Source: Metellina segmentata
Taxonomy: Eukaryota > Arthropoda > Arachnida > Araneae > Tetragnathidae
Direction of reading: 5' to 3'
Length of the DNA: 64,000 nucleotides
NCBI GenBank assembly: GCA_947359465.1
Contig: OX375876.1
Coordinates: forward strand, 67,586,998-67,650,997
Part shown: one piece after another, positions 44,691 to 57,260 of the stretch
Layout of the letters: every line of letters starts with the position of its first letter
How positions within the stretch are numbered: position 1 is the first letter of the stretch
Translations under genes and position numbers: made by a program
The notes under the pieces: model-generated
Database searches by the model: none
The model's input: the letters and a program-made list of their open reading frames with translations, nothing else
Told to the model about the DNA's origin: nothing

Positions 44691-47559
44691 GTGAGCTGTT
44701 CTTACGTCCGAAATAAATCAAATTAGGCAAAAAAATCAAAACGGCCTTTAGATTATATTGTTAACAGTGTTAAATCTGACCAATATCAATAAAAATAGGT
44801 TTGTACATTTTATATTTCCGCCAAAATTCATGTTATTTATCCCTTTTGGGTAATTTCTATGATAAATCACTAGTTTCCGGGTCTGTGTGGCCTTACGTGC
44901 AAACGGCTCAGTATTCATGAAATCTTAAATATTTTGAGAACTTATATATAGATTAGTGATTAAATTTAACAATGTTAGTTTATCCGTTTTATGTCTGTTT
45001 GTGCAAGTATCAGATGAAATTAATTTAATTCGGACGATAGTAACTATTCAAAGCCATAGTGTTGTTTCGAGAAATATATTCAAAAGGAGTATCAACCAGC
45101 GATTGAACAAGAGTATACAGCAGTATATTTTCGAAAACTTAACAGTATAATTTGTCTTGCTCTAGCCAATGTTCTTGTGTGTAATTTCACTTTGTGATTT
45201 TAAGAACAAATTCCTGTGTCTTCCCCTATTTTGATGGGAAGCCAAATGTTATCACTCTAAAGAAACAACTTCAGGCTTTGTTGAATTTAAAAATGAGAAA
45301 TTTGTTACTGTTACCTATTTTTCACAGACGGACTTGGGCTATTTAGCTTTAATTTTAAATTAATTTTTATAAAGTGTCGTAACAGTTTCTCAAATAAACG
45401 TAAACAAGGATTTCGAAGCTGGCCGTTACTTCCCTTGCCTCAAAGTGTTTCCATTACATTGACAAACGTCCACATTGGTATCTCACTTAAAAAGAAGGTG
45501 GAAAATGAGGTATAAGAAGTCTGACGAGATTTGTTTTTATTTTATTCGACACCAGTGGGATTGAAATAGGTGGTTAAATATCAAAGTGTCATATGTCTTG
45601 TGCAAGACTGCCATATGTAAAAAAATACTGAGGAAATCTGAGTGAAAGTATGTTCGTTCTTTTTTTTAGAATTGAGTTATAGCAATTTACAGAATACGAA
45701 TTACAGAAAGGGCATTCATGATCCTCACCAAACTCAAAATATACTTTTGCTTAAGTTACTTTAGTGTCACCATTACTTTTGCATAAGTCACTTTAGTGTC
45801 ACCATTCGTAATATTTTCATATAAAAGTTAACGTATTATTGATGGACGAAAGTACTACACGGATATTGATGCATACGATTTGCATCTAAAGTAAGTTCTA
45901 GAAAGTGTAACAAAACTGTTGAAAAGGTTTTTAAATTAACATTTTCGTGGCATTTTTTTACGAACGAGAGACTTTCAGTCTACAGTTAACGCATTCAACT
46001 CGAGTAGGGTAGGGCATTCTATTATTTTCCAATATAGTACATGGTAAAAAATTCATACCTAAGCCATGTTGTTACAGTTGGCTTCTGAATGTTCAGTTCA
46101 ACTGCATCCCATTTGCTTCAATTGCATCCCATTCAAAGGTGATTCGATATTTATTGACTTCTAAACCTGTTTTCGGGTTGGATAAGATTTTATTTTCTAC
46201 GTAATTTATATCTTCTGTGCGATCTCTGTTATTTTGTTGGTATTTTATCAGAGTTGTTTTATTCTTTACGGATTTTTGAAAACTATTGGTTTGGAAATTG
46301 CGTTCTTTGATATTCAAACTTGATACAAGTAAAAATATTATATTGAGAGAGAATGTTAATAACAAGAGAAATAACGTAACACTAAAATAATGCACTTAAT
46401 GGGTTGGATACTGATAGGTTTAATGGTTCATTGTTTCATGGTGTGCCAGAAATGCTTATTACTTTCATGAGTAAATTTTCATCTTCATAACTATCGTATT
46501 AGAACACATTTGAAATTCGTTAGACCGTTTCATGATTACTCCTCGTTGTATACACTTCATCGTAAAACATTACGAAACGAGACATATTTGGCCAATCAGT
46601 TATCTTTAAAAAAAATCACATATTTCTCAAAACCCCTAGTTTAATTATAAGTGTTTCAAAGAAAAGTATTAAAAACAAGTAAAATCAACTAATAATTTTT
46701 ACTATTTTAGGGAAAACATCTTTAAAATGAGGTTCTGTTATGCTGATTTTTACCATTGAAGAAGCCATTTTCTTCTCTACAGAGTGGAAACTGCACAATA
46801 TAGTATGTATTATTCTGTTTCATGGATTACATAAAATCCTATCTGTGTTTTGGTTTGACCAAGTATATCTGCTAAAAATGTAATTGTTTTCGAATTTGTT
46901 AACATATATTCGAGTGCAATACTATAAGGAACGATAACATACATGATGAATTCTATTAAAATGGGGTGATAGCTTGAATTTAAAACCATTCACAGTCAGA
47001 TTGGTTCAGTTTTATGATTATATTTTACTTATGTATAATGCTGTGTTATTATAAAATCATGAAAATACCCCTGGTTTAATTATATTTTTAATGAATGCAA
47101 GACGTAACGAAGGATATGTTTATCTGAAATAGTTTAGTTCAAAGAGCTGTATGAAAAGATTGGATTCACGTTAAAGAAGATAAATTTGTGGTTAAAATGA
47201 AATAAAGAGACTCAAATTTCTAATTTTATTTCTACATTGTGTTTTAAAGCGATTTGTTTTGTTTTAGTCTGTAAGTAACTCAATGAATTTGTAATATAAA
47301 TTTCCATCACAATATTGATTGACTTCAGTTCATACAGTTAAATCATCTTTAGAGTGGAAGATATGCTCTCGACATCTCTAAAATTTTAATTCAAATTTAT
47401 TTTATTTTATTTTTTTAAATAATGTACTGATTAAGCAAAACAATAAATTCAAAATTGATAATCCTTAAATGCTATCTTTAGTGTTTAATGCTAAAACTTC
47501 GCTAGCAGTTCTCAAGTAAACCAGTAGCATAACTTTAAAATATTTCCTAGTTATCAACT
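44691..47559. other. Anonymous AT-rich stretch, no gene recognised
   Basis: A 100-codon minus-strand open frame at 46093-46395 has a hydrophobic start (LFLLLLTFSLNIIFLL) but no ATG; a stop precedes its GTG. It is not called. A duplicated word AATGGGATGCAATTGAAG/AATGGGATGCAGTTGAAC (minus strand, about 46097-46133) lies at its end. Confidence 0.4.
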
Positions 47560-47780
47560 ACTATGCTACTTACTACCAACCTGAAAGTCTCTAATATTAT
47601 AAAAGAAAGTGTTTCTCCTTCTGTCTGTGATCAAAGTCCTGATGAATCTAAGGTTTTTACAATAATGAAATTTTTCACACAGGTAGTCCAAATATTTTGC
47701 AATTTTAAGGTCGCACCGAATTTTAAAATTCAATCTACAACATTTTTAAATGAATTCAATGACATATTTAATTAGAATTG
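47560..47780 (+). repeat. Dispersed repeat related to the element at 50600 (partial)
   Basis: Shares with 50670-50860 the ordered words TTATAAAA.GAA, CTTCTGTCTGTG/GCTTGTTTCTTG, ACAATAATGAAATTT/ACAGTAATGACATTT, CACAGGTAGT and AAAATTCAATCTA.AACATTT. Sequence of this style is common in non-autonomous Helitron-like repeats of arthropods. No ends were found in this copy. Confidence 0.5.
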
Positions 47781-49963
47781 TTTTCCTTAGAATGGCAACA
47801 CCATAAAGACAGGGCAGATTCTATTTTTTCCGTGTTTCCGTTTGAATGCTTTCAGCCGAAGAACAAGACGAAGAAAAAGTTTTAACTAGAGTTATACAGT
47901 TCTTTTTTCAATCTACTAGATCACTAAAGATAAGAGTAAAAATTTGAACGGAATTGATGTCCACGGAAAACACATAAATGTACATATAGTACATCATAAA
48001 TGAGATGCAATGTACGTATTGATTTATTAAAAAATACAGTCGAAAAATATTTATTTATGAGTTTAATAAATATTGTTAACTGTAAAATAATTACTTATAA
48101 ATATTTTATACTCATGATAATATAAAATATAGCATATCAAGTGACATAAATACCTGAATCTAGGCATGATTTCAAGTTGTATTGAATATAATATGTATAA
48201 ATTATTTTAACCCATTAAAAAATGATAATAGCTGAAGAATTTTTTAAATATTTTTTATTTGTTTCAGGTTATTTAGAAAAATTATTACATTTTAAATTAA
48301 TAATTTAGTAAATTGTGTTATATAATACATAAATTATGTATTGTATTATATTGTATAAACAGTAGTTTAGGTGATAACAACAGTGCATTAATTTGAAAAT
48401 CTATCCTAAGAGCCAATAAAAAAAATTATAACGTATAAAAATATATTTACTCTTTTTTGGTATTTTAAATAAATACGCAATATTTATAACATAGTTATAA
48501 CATCATTTGATTAAACACACACTGTTTGCTACCCTTCATTATACATCACCAATAGTAATAAAGTAGTAAAATTATTTGAACAAAATATTTTTCTAATTTT
48601 ATTTGAATAATTAAATCGTAACCACATGTTATTCAAACCCACTGATTTCCATTGTAATACTTTTAAAAGTTTGTAAATAATATTATTTTATTTATAAAAC
48701 ATAGTTGTTAAGGAACGAAAGAAAATATTTTATAACTATTAGAACAAAAGAATCATTAAAACTATTTAATTAAATTATTATTGTATAATATAATTCTATG
48801 TTATACCCGTATAAATAACCATACATTTTATTTCTGGAAACTTACAGATTGAAAATCTGAGTACGTATAGAAAAGAGCTGCACGGCTGTTATAAATGTAA
48901 AATACATAGTGAAGCTTTAAAAGATAGAAAATCGATTGGGAAAAGCTGTCATGTGCTGTTTTGTGATGTTTACAGAAACATTTCTTTAAAAAGGACAAGC
49001 ATTGTCTAAATACAACTCAAATTATGTTTGTTTTGTATTTATGAAATATTTATAATTGAATAAATACATAAATAAAGGCTACAAAATATATTTGACAATG
49101 CATTCACGAAAGCATTTGGACGGTATTTTATTTTCAAGACGATAGTTATTCAAATGATCTAAGAAGTTACTTAACGTAATTATTTGAAAATAAACCTCCT
49201 TTCATTTACTGATTGTATATTTAAGGCTACTGACTAATTTAATTTCAGGGGATACAACATTATCAAAATGAAATCAACAGAAAAAGAATACTCATTTAAA
49301 TATTCATTATTAAAAGAAGCAAATTCTCTCAACGAAACATAATAAAATGTTTTTAAAAATTACTGAGGCGCAATCATAAATGGTAATTAGACTAATTTGA
49401 TAACTTAATTGCATTGTTTTCATTTACCTCGCATATATTTCATTTTCCATTAAATATGCCCTTCTCCATACCTTGAAAATTTATCCATACTTAAAGTTTG
49501 ATGAAATATGAGATATGCACTGAGACAGTAACAGTCACAATATTTCAAAGTGACTAAGTAATAAGATAAACATAAATAAATTATATCGTATAAACCACAA
49601 GATTTTAAAATTTGGGTTGATTTTTTTTTTGTCTAGGAAACTACGTTAAGTATTCAAAATCTTAAAAAAATCCTTACGTTTAAGTATGTTCAGATTAGAA
49701 CATGAACATAAACAGTAATTAAATAACGTAATATCCTAATAAGTCAACTCAATTTATTACTATTGAATAAAACATTAATCGTCAAAATGAGAATCATACA
49801 GCAATATGTTTGGACATTTTATAATAATCCGATGTTCTTTGATCTGTTTTTATCCTTTTTTTTCTATTAGTGGAAAAATTGAAAAATAAAATGCCGCTAA
49901 GGGGTGATATCGTTTTGGGAATATTTATATGTTTGTAAAACATACATTAAGCCACCATGAAGA
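47781..49963. other. Very AT-rich anonymous stretch, no gene recognised
   Basis: Long A/T runs and many short frames. No element or coding signal is recognised. Confidence 0.4.
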
Positions 49964-50127
49964 AGGCCCCGTTCACACGAGGCGCGTAAAAAGCGCGCAA
50001 GAGGGTTCCGCTCTCTAAGGTCATAAAGATAGATACTTGAATTAGAGGAATAAATAAACATAATTTAATGGCGGAACCTCGCTAGCCTTGTCATACCAGC
50101 GTTGAAACTCCTCATGTGAACGTGGCC
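49964..50127. mobile_element. Small foldback element (about 164 bp), possibly PIF/Harbinger-type MITE
   Basis: The left end GGCCCCGTTCACACGAGG and the reverse-complemented right end GGCCACGTTCACATGAGG are inverted repeats. A second inverted block (AGGGTTCCGC / GCGGAACCTC) lies further in. GAA occurs on both flanks (49961-49963 and 50128-50130), a possible 3-bp duplication. TIR style and 3-bp TSD point to PIF/Harbinger, but the target is usually TWA. Confidence 0.55.
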
Positions 50128-50599
50128 GAACTTTTGCCCTATAGACATAAAACATTTGTGATCTATTGATAAAAGCAAAGAGAAACTTAAGAAGACATGA
50201 AAGTAGTAACATTAATATGTTGATTTATATTTAAACACGTATCATGTTGCGTAGTATTTGTATACTACATGTATGAGTTGATACGGTTTGATAAATGGTT
50301 GAACTAACGGCATAAAATATGTTTATCGTCTACGGTTTGAAGAGAAGGGAAAACAAGAAAAAATTATTAAAATAATGTCATGATGCGATATTTCTTTGTT
50401 TTAAAACTTACATAATGCCACATCATATTTGAACATTATGTGTAAAAGCAGATTTATATCAAAATCTTGACATGATGTCATAAAATATTTTTTTGTGATT
50501 TACTGATAGCGTCATAGAGGAAGTGTAAGAAGAAAGTTATATATGGTGTCATAGAGATAATTTGTGTAAAATAAACATCATGTCTCATAATCTAAACCC
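50128..50599. other. Anonymous AT-rich stretch
   Basis: No feature is recognised. Confidence 0.4.
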
Positions 50600-51537
50600 T
50601 TACCAACCACGCTTATAATGCTTGTCAAACTTTTGCTTCACCAAAAAATATTTATATTGAATGAACAAGTTTCGTCCTTTATCTCTACTGTTATAAAAAG
50701 AAGAGTCTGTGTTTGTTTGCTTGTTTCTTGCCCGCAAAGTTCCGACGAATATATAGCACTTACAGTAATGACATTTGGTACACAGGTAGTACGAAGTTTT
50801 CGCCATATTAGGGTCGAGTTGAATTATAAAATTCAATCTAGAACATTTTAAAATGAATTTAATAGTTTTTTTTTCACCCTTCTTCTTTCTGCCGGGGTAA
50901 TTCCGGGGAATGAAGAAACATCAAAATTTAGACTTTTCGCCCTCACGCGTCACCTTGATGTCAGCCTTTGGAACCATGCCATTTTTGTCGTCTCCGGGGA
51001 GAGAACACATTCAACTGACCTTCGTTTGTTTCGAGATTCGTTCTTTTGATTTCCTGCAAAACGGATTCCAGTAAAGCAAAAGATTACTAAAGTTATCTCA
51101 GGAGTTCTTCAGTGTTTTTATCTCTCTCAGCGATCGTTAAATTTATAGTAACAATTTTAACGGATTTGAAATTTGCGAAACATTTTACTACAGATAGATA
51201 CCTTCTTCGTTTGATTTTCTTTTAATCTCTTATACTTTCGCAAGAGATTGTGAACCACGTTATCGTGTGTCACGTGAACTTTCACTTTCCAAAAATAAAC
51301 AGATTGCATTTTCTGCCCTTCGCGTTAAAATAAAAATAAAAACATATTTTCATTTTAGCAAAGGAGAGCAAAGAAATAAAAACATTTTGATTGGGATTGT
51401 TAAGTTCTTATTTCGTAAAATCGAAATCGTTAAAGACAGATTGAAAATTTCACCGGATTTGAAATCTGCGGAAAATTTTACAGATAAAAACGAAACATCA
51501 CGGTGTTACCCGTGGTGTTGGTGCTTCCGTGCTAGCC
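50600..51537 (+). mobile_element. Non-autonomous Helitron-like element (tentative, about 0.94 kb)
   Basis: The left portion (50670-50860) is shared with 47560-47780. The right end reads GGTGTTACCCGTGGTGTTGG and then TGCTTCCGTGCTAG, i.e. a GC-rich segment ending in CTAG (51534-51537), in keeping with Helitron CTRR ends, though the base after CTAG is C, not T. A ~65-bp internal duplication (about 51135-51195 and 51430-51490; CGGATTTGAAATTTGCG / CGGATTTGAAATCTGCG) is present. The 5' end is not fixed and no Rep/helicase sequence is seen. Confidence 0.45.
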
Positions 51538-52610
51538 ACGCAGTGACTAGTATTCTGATAAAAGCAAAATGGGAATATGAAGGCTCAAGAAAACTGCCGG
51601 TGTAAGCTAAGATGTCGGTTAATATTCCTTGTTTGGGAAATTATGCCTAAGAGAAAACTTGAAAACAATCTAGTAAGACAAAGAATCGACTATATTTGCA
51701 ATTATGAAACAATCTATCGAAACTATGCACACTTATAAACAGCATTACCGGACTATAATTATCACCGCAATCGCATTCGAATCGCAGCCATTAATGCTGC
51801 CCTAGCAAAAGGAAGTTCCACCGACTGCTCGAGGACGAAGGGGCGGTGGTGGAACAAAAGCACTTGAGAACATCTTGCGAGACAGGAATTCTACGTCTGC
51901 ACACGATCAAAAGCCGTGGTATATACGTGCGACGGAAATTTATCCTCAAAACTCTTAAAAGGAAAAGTTAATGAAAGATGGTGTAATGTATGCGTTCCAC
52001 TTCACAGTTTGAGCGATGGTGCGAGCCGTGTTTGGAAGCCACAAAGTTCATTAATTTCTTAGTGAATTTAATTATCTTAAATCGCAGGACGCGGCTGAGA
52101 AGTGCGACTAGTACGCTGCGGAGCAGGGACAGAAAAATGGTTTTATATCTCGAGTGCGGAAATTGGATTTGGGATACTGTACTTTGATTGTCATAGTTTG
52201 TTCGTTAATTCTAAGACGCAGGCACTGTTTTTGGACCCATTTACTAACTTTAAACATCTAAGGAGCAAATTCAAAGACAAACTAATACCAAGTCTTTAAT
52301 AGTCTGAATAATATTCGAATGGTAATAAGCACTTTCAGTGTTTTATATTCTAAGAGCTCTGGGTTCGAATCTTTATCTAAAAACGATTGTATATCGTGTT
52401 TTGGAATCCACTAGGACAAAGTATTCCGGAGTAAATGTCTCTAATCAAACAATTTTTTACACCTAGAGCTAACCTGTGAAGTTGTTGGCATCGCAACCGA
52501 TGAATTCATCGAAGGTACCTCATGTATATTAATCGCATAGTCTCATAGTAATTTAGTAATTAGTGTAAGCATCTTTTTCAGGTAAGTCAAAAAGTGTAAT
52601 ACAAAATTTA
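51538..52610. other. Anonymous stretch with a possible tRNA-like SINE scrap
   Basis: A good box B word, GGGTTCGAATC, at about 52361-52371 is preceded by a tRNA-like spacing, but no convincing box A is present. A GC-richer patch near 51820-52150 is not recognised. Confidence 0.35.
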
Positions 52611-53465
52611 ACCTCGCGGTGGTTTTACCGTGCTAAGAGGCTGAAAAGTGTGTAATACACAATGCCGTCTTCTTTGGTAGGTAGTATATTAACGTCACAC
52701 TGGAATAACACCGAAGGCTATTGGCGACGGTGCGGGATCTATTACTAAAGGGAAACATACAAGGACATTGCCTAGTAATTTTAAATTTTGATGTACCCTT
52801 TTCTTTTACCTAATCCAAAAACAATAAATTATTTAAATTATGTTTGTTTTTATTATCTTTCTATAAATCAAAACAGTACAAGTTCAATAAATGTTAACTC
52901 TAACAAAAAAAATTTAATCATATGTTAAAATAATATTTGATTTACTCTGAATATGTGTATTAACTGTTCACACTTCCAAACTAACAGAAATACTACACCT
53001 TAAGCAATAAAAGTTAAAATAAATTGTTTATGGAATTAAGTTCACATTCCTTCCATTTTCATAATGATTCGAGTTATGAAAGTCAACGCTAACGTAATCA
53101 ATGTACCAGATCCGATAAAAATGCAAAATTTATTTAATCAATTAACTTTTAAATTGCCTCACCTCCATAAGTGTGGCTAAAATGACTATTCCAATTACGG
53201 GTTTTATTCTAACCATGAACACGAAGCAATTTAATTCCCCATCTTCCCCCTCCACATGTTTAAATACTTCACTCGATTTATTTCATTACGCCCTCGGAAC
53301 TCGAAAGCGTAAATCAAGTAAAAACTCGAGTAACACAATTAATCTCTATCCCGAATCTTCCCAAGTCTCCTGGTGGCCATTTCCAGTTTCGGAGACTGCC
53401 TCCCTCCCGAAAAGGTGGCTAGAGTAAACAAAAAGCCTCTTAGAACGGTAAAACCACCGCGAGGT
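52611..53465. mobile_element. Unclassified inverted-repeat element (855 bp)
   Basis: The left end ACCTCGCGGTGGTTTTACCG and the reverse complement of the right end are identical over about 32 of 33 bp, continuing CTAAGAGGCT after one mismatch. No target-site duplication was found next to these ends. A SINE family A fragment lies inside (52675-52790). The 3' half (53190-53430) is less AT-rich and has no recognised coding sequence. Confidence 0.6.
52675..52790 (-). repeat. SINE family A fragment (3' end, minus orientation)
   Basis: Starts with the tail complement GGTAGGTAG and contains GGCTATTGGCGACGGTGCGG, then a diverged body to about 52790. Truncated before the tRNA head. Confidence 0.7.
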
Positions 53466-54016
53466 CTTATTAAGTTTTGTTTTAATATTTGCAATTATTC
53501 GTGGCTTACGCGATCGTTACGAGAGGAAGAGTAAACGAGTTAATTATTAAGCGGTAAAAATTGTTATTACTATCAGAGTAATTAAGAGTTCCTTATCTTC
53601 TCGGAAGAGGTGACTCTAATCAGAGGTAGCCGGGGCCATCAAGCGGCTGTTTTGCCGATAATTACGCTATCACAGCTGGGGGTTTGTGTTCTTGAACTCA
53701 ATCTCCAGGAAGAGTGTGTTATCTCCTGTGCTAGCGATGTTGGGTCGGGTGTTATGACTTTGTGGTTTGTGGGTGGGGGAGTTTGGTTTTTCCAGTGACA
53801 TCCGTTTTATTGTTATCCGTGATATTGACTTATCTAAGAGAAGCCCACTTAGTTATTTGTTAACATATAAATGCAGTTTTTTTTATTGGGTATATTGGGA
53901 CTCAATATTCATTAGTGTATTTTTTGACGGGAATACCTCTTGGGTGAGGGGGGATATTGGTACAATAGTGTGGACACGCATGCAAGTCTAGCGTTGAAAC
54001 TATTTTGCTTTATGAT
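53466..54016. other. Anonymous stretch
   Basis: GT-rich segment at 53600-53800 with open frames but no recognisable domain. Confidence 0.35.
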
Positions 54017-54020
54017 TTCA

Positions 54021-54715
54021 GGAGCCTGGGTCACAAAATATGAAAAAAAAGTCCGTATTTTTTACTATCTTAAAAAATAATATAGATCTTTCTGAATACA
54101 ATGACACCTCACAATTGTTTTTACCATGCGTAGAACCGAAAATATTGAACTTTTTATAAACATGACAGCTGCATATCCAATGAGCCTTCATAATTTTAAA
54201 CACTCTTTTTTTTTCCTTTTGTTTAAATTGGGATTTGAATAGTAAAAATTGATATAACTTAATAACAACTTGTCATAAATGAACGAAATTTTCAACATTT
54301 ACTTTTCAAATACATTTCTTTAATTTGTCTTCAGAAATTGTGTGCATGTATATAATTTTTTTTATAATTTTTCGAACTTTGTATACTATGTGTTTTGTAA
54401 AGTTTTTGAACAAAAATTTTTTTTTTAATTTTTTCTAATTGTTTTAACCAAAAATCCCAAATACAATTGATAGTATGAACTCTTAAAAGTTAATTAATGC
54501 AAAAATGAAGTGATTTGTTACAAAATATTTTGCAATGTATCAATTTTGCTCAACGTCACAATTTTGACATTTTTTAATTTTAATAAATAAAATTTTAAAG
54601 TTTTGAAAATATTAAATATTTATTATAATTTCAAAATACAATGTATACCTACAGACAAAATTTTAGAACAAAAACATTAAATTTGAAGATTTTAGAATTT
54701 TTGGTCCCAGACCCC
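54021..54715. mobile_element. Non-autonomous element with GGNGYCTGGG ends (695 bp)
   Basis: The left end GGAGCCTGGGTCACAAAA and the reverse-complemented right end GGGGTCTGGGACCAAAA are inverted. TTCA occurs on both sides (54017-54020 and 54716-54719), which could be a 4-bp duplication of a TTAA-like target. The terminus resembles that of 13892-14780 (GGGGGTCAGRGACA). The interior is AT-rich with no transposase. Confidence 0.6.
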
Positions 54716-54744
54716 TTCAGTCTATGAAAATATCCAGAATATAG

Positions 54745-54940
54745 TGTCGTGAAGACAAAGGATGTTCGCATCTGATATGAATTTCTGGCCGTCTGCGCAG
54801 GCGCACTGAGCGCAAGGTGGCAATATGTGAAAATTCTCTGTTACTAGGTGAGTGTTGTCTGGTAATGTGTTTGGGTCGCTGTAACTTTGGATTGCGTGGA
54901 GTGAGGTCTGAGTAATTGGTGTCACACATTCCAAAGCTAC
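54745..54940 (-). repeat. Dispersed repeat of unknown type (copy 2)
   Basis: Reverse complement matches 33560-33735: ACTCCACGCAATCCAAAGTT, CTCAGTGCGCCTGCGCA and GAAATTCATATCAG-type words in the same order. It lies between the element ending at 54715 and the mariner-like element starting at 54996. No ends are defined. Confidence 0.6.
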
Positions 54941-54995
54941 CAAACTACGCTATAATTAATATTGGACAACTATAATTCTCTCAACAGGATTTATA

Positions 54996-56092
54996 CAGGG
55001 TGTATTTGAACTCAGCCAACAAATTTGGAAGGGTTATAGCACGCATCAAGACGAACAGATAACGCAATGAAACAACTGGTCGCAAATGACGTTGAGAGGG
55101 TGAAAATCGCGAAAATGCGTCTGCAAAGTGAGACGGGGAGAAAAAAGAAATATGTATTGAAAACATTTATTGTAAAACATAGGTACAGCTTGTGCCGACC
55201 AACCGGTCTAGTGGTCAAGTTGTTGGCCTCTGGATAAGAAGGTTCTTGGTTCGAATCCGGGTCAGGGCATGGATGTAAATTGTGCTGTTCTTTGTTAGGG
55301 ACAATGATGGTCCATCCATTGGGTGCCCCTTCACACGTGACCATCACTTCTGGCCTTGTATAAGGCTACAATGACTTCGGTCAATTCTGTACTGTATTGT
55401 ATTTCTGTATTGTATCATGTATATTGTATTTGTCTTTGCAATATGTACCCAGCCTTGCCATTGGAAATATAAAAAAAATAAAAGGTACAGCTTGTACAGA
55501 ACAAACAAAATTCTTACAATTATTGTTCAAAGTGTGGCACGCGGACGTTATTACATAGGGCGCAACGACGTAGAAACGCGACAATCAACGGCGCTTCCAC
55601 GTCCGATCCTTCTAGTGGTAGACGTTGAATCGAGGTGAGTAAGCACGGCACGGGAAAAATGGGGCGGGGCATCATCGTGCACGAACCACATTTCCCGCTA
55701 CACATAGGCAAGTGAACGATGCCGGGACAGCGCAGATGATTTTAGACATGAGTCCCGTTGGTTTTGGGTGCAGGTGATTTCAACCAATTCCCTGAAAAAT
55801 ATCGACACAGGTATATATTTCTCAGTAAAATAAACACAAGTTTATTGCAGATTAGGCTGTTTCGTTGTGTTGACAGCCACGCCAATCGGTCCACTACGTT
55901 ACAAGAATACGCCAACCGACGACTGACGTACGTCAATTCACGGCCAGACGCTTGACAACACCTAACAACGTCGCACTTTGCTTCACCCACTCAACGTCAC
56001 ATTTGTGATCCTAAATTCGACTGCATTTGTTTATCTCTTGATTCGTACTATCACTCTCTCCAAATTTGTCACTGGAGTTCAAATACACTCTG
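54996..56092 (-). mobile_element. Mariner-like DNA transposon, split by a SINE (1.1 kb)
   Basis: The left end CAGGGTGTATTTGAACTCAG and the reverse-complemented right end CAGAGTGTATTTGAACTCCA are inverted repeats, with shared CAAATTTGGA further in. They are flanked by TATA/TA on both sides. The minus strand at about 55700-55565 reads MWFVHDDAPPHFSRAVLTHL, the D-N-A-P-x-H region around the second catalytic Asp of mariner-type transposases. Other parts are not recognisable. The copy is old and interrupted by the SINE at 55194-55482. Confidence 0.75.
55194..55482 (+). repeat. tRNA-derived SINE with family A head and a different 3' part (289 bp)
   Basis: The head matches family A: GACCAACCGGTCTAGTGGTC, then TGGTTCGAATCCGGGTCAGG with a perfect box B. 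After ATGGATGTAAA the body diverges completely (TGTGCTGTTCTTTGTTAGGG, GGCCTTGTATAAGGCTACAA), goes through TGTAT repeats and ends AAATATAAAAAAAATAAAA. It is flanked by a perfect 13-bp duplication AGGTACAGCTTGT (55181-55193 and 55483-55495), so the insertion is recent relative to its mariner-like host. Confidence 0.93.
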
Positions 56093-57260
56093 TATAAAAC
56101 TTCACTTTAAATCATTCATACTAATTGTGGAACTTGTGGTGGCATCAGTTCACTGATGAATATGCGTTGCTCTTGCAATAAGCTGACGTCAAATTATTAT
56201 TTTTTCAGCTGCGTGCGCGCGTTTCACACATGTAATTTGCTGTCATCAATAAAAAGTGCTGATCAAGCGATTGTCAGCAGCTGCTGATCATGGTGCTAGA
56301 TATTACTTGTTGGTTGCCAATCACCGTTATGTGTGGTAGACTTATCGACTATCATGTATATTTAATTTTTAATACTATTTTATAAAAGTGATTGTTTTTA
56401 CCCACTTTGGCAGTGTTATTAAACCAGCCCACGCATTCATATAGAGTATCAGTATTAACAATCTTCATAAATATAAACTAATTAAAATAAATTTATTTTT
56501 TAATAGTAAAAATAAGCAATTGTTCCTATGTCAGTTTCATTAATTACAATATTCAACATCAGACTCAAATATTAAAATCAGAACAACGGCTGGTGTCCCA
56601 GATACAACCTACCATTTGAAAAAATGTTGTATCTTGTAATCGATATTTGAAGTTAAGTTTAAAGAATTCTGGAAAACTCTTGGTTTGAAAAAGGTTAAAA
56701 AATGTTAAAAAACAAGAATGTTACGTATCCTATTGAATTAATTAGTTAAGAAAACATTATATTAAATAATTTGCATTATTAACAACCTTCATTTACTTGA
56801 TTTTTTTTAATGGTACAATGGTCACATTTGAAAAAGCTGCTTCAAACACAATGCAATGTCAGGTAATATACATACACAAGCAAATAGGTTTTTGTTAACT
56901 CAGATGTAATAGATAAATATAAACAAGAGATATCGAATATGACAATAACTTGTCAATACCTAGTTATAGGGTGCTATGATGTTTTTCTTTCACAAAACAA
57001 TCACATATTTGATTCTAACGAAGTTAGATTACAAATAAGGACACGAGTGGTCCATGAAGACATCCGTATATTTGTAAAACCTTTCCTTAGTAAGCGTTGT
57101 CAGTGCCTATTACAAGCAATCAACTAAGTAAGTTTTAGTATTTAATAGAATGATGTTTAGAACATGCAATTTTCTTAACTTTGTGAGATGGATAGTTTAA
57201 ATATTGACCAATGAATATCATTTGAAAATTCAACCAGATTCAATACAAATTTGTTCTTTT
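56093..57260. other. Anonymous AT-rich stretch
   Basis: Contains a 12-bp palindrome CAGCAGCTGCTG near 56276 with nearby CTGATCA words. No gene or element is recognised. Confidence 0.4.

Noticed and set aside
46093..46395. 100-codon minus-strand frame with a hydrophobic N-terminus, resembling a signal-anchored protein
   Set aside because: It has no ATG; a stop codon lies directly upstream of the GTG. The composition is that of AT-rich non-coding DNA, and no domain or splice context supports it.
55012..55347. Minus-strand frame reading DSNQEPSYPEANNLTTRP, which occurs in predicted proteins
   Set aside because: It is a translation of the SINE tRNA-like head and body, not a gene.
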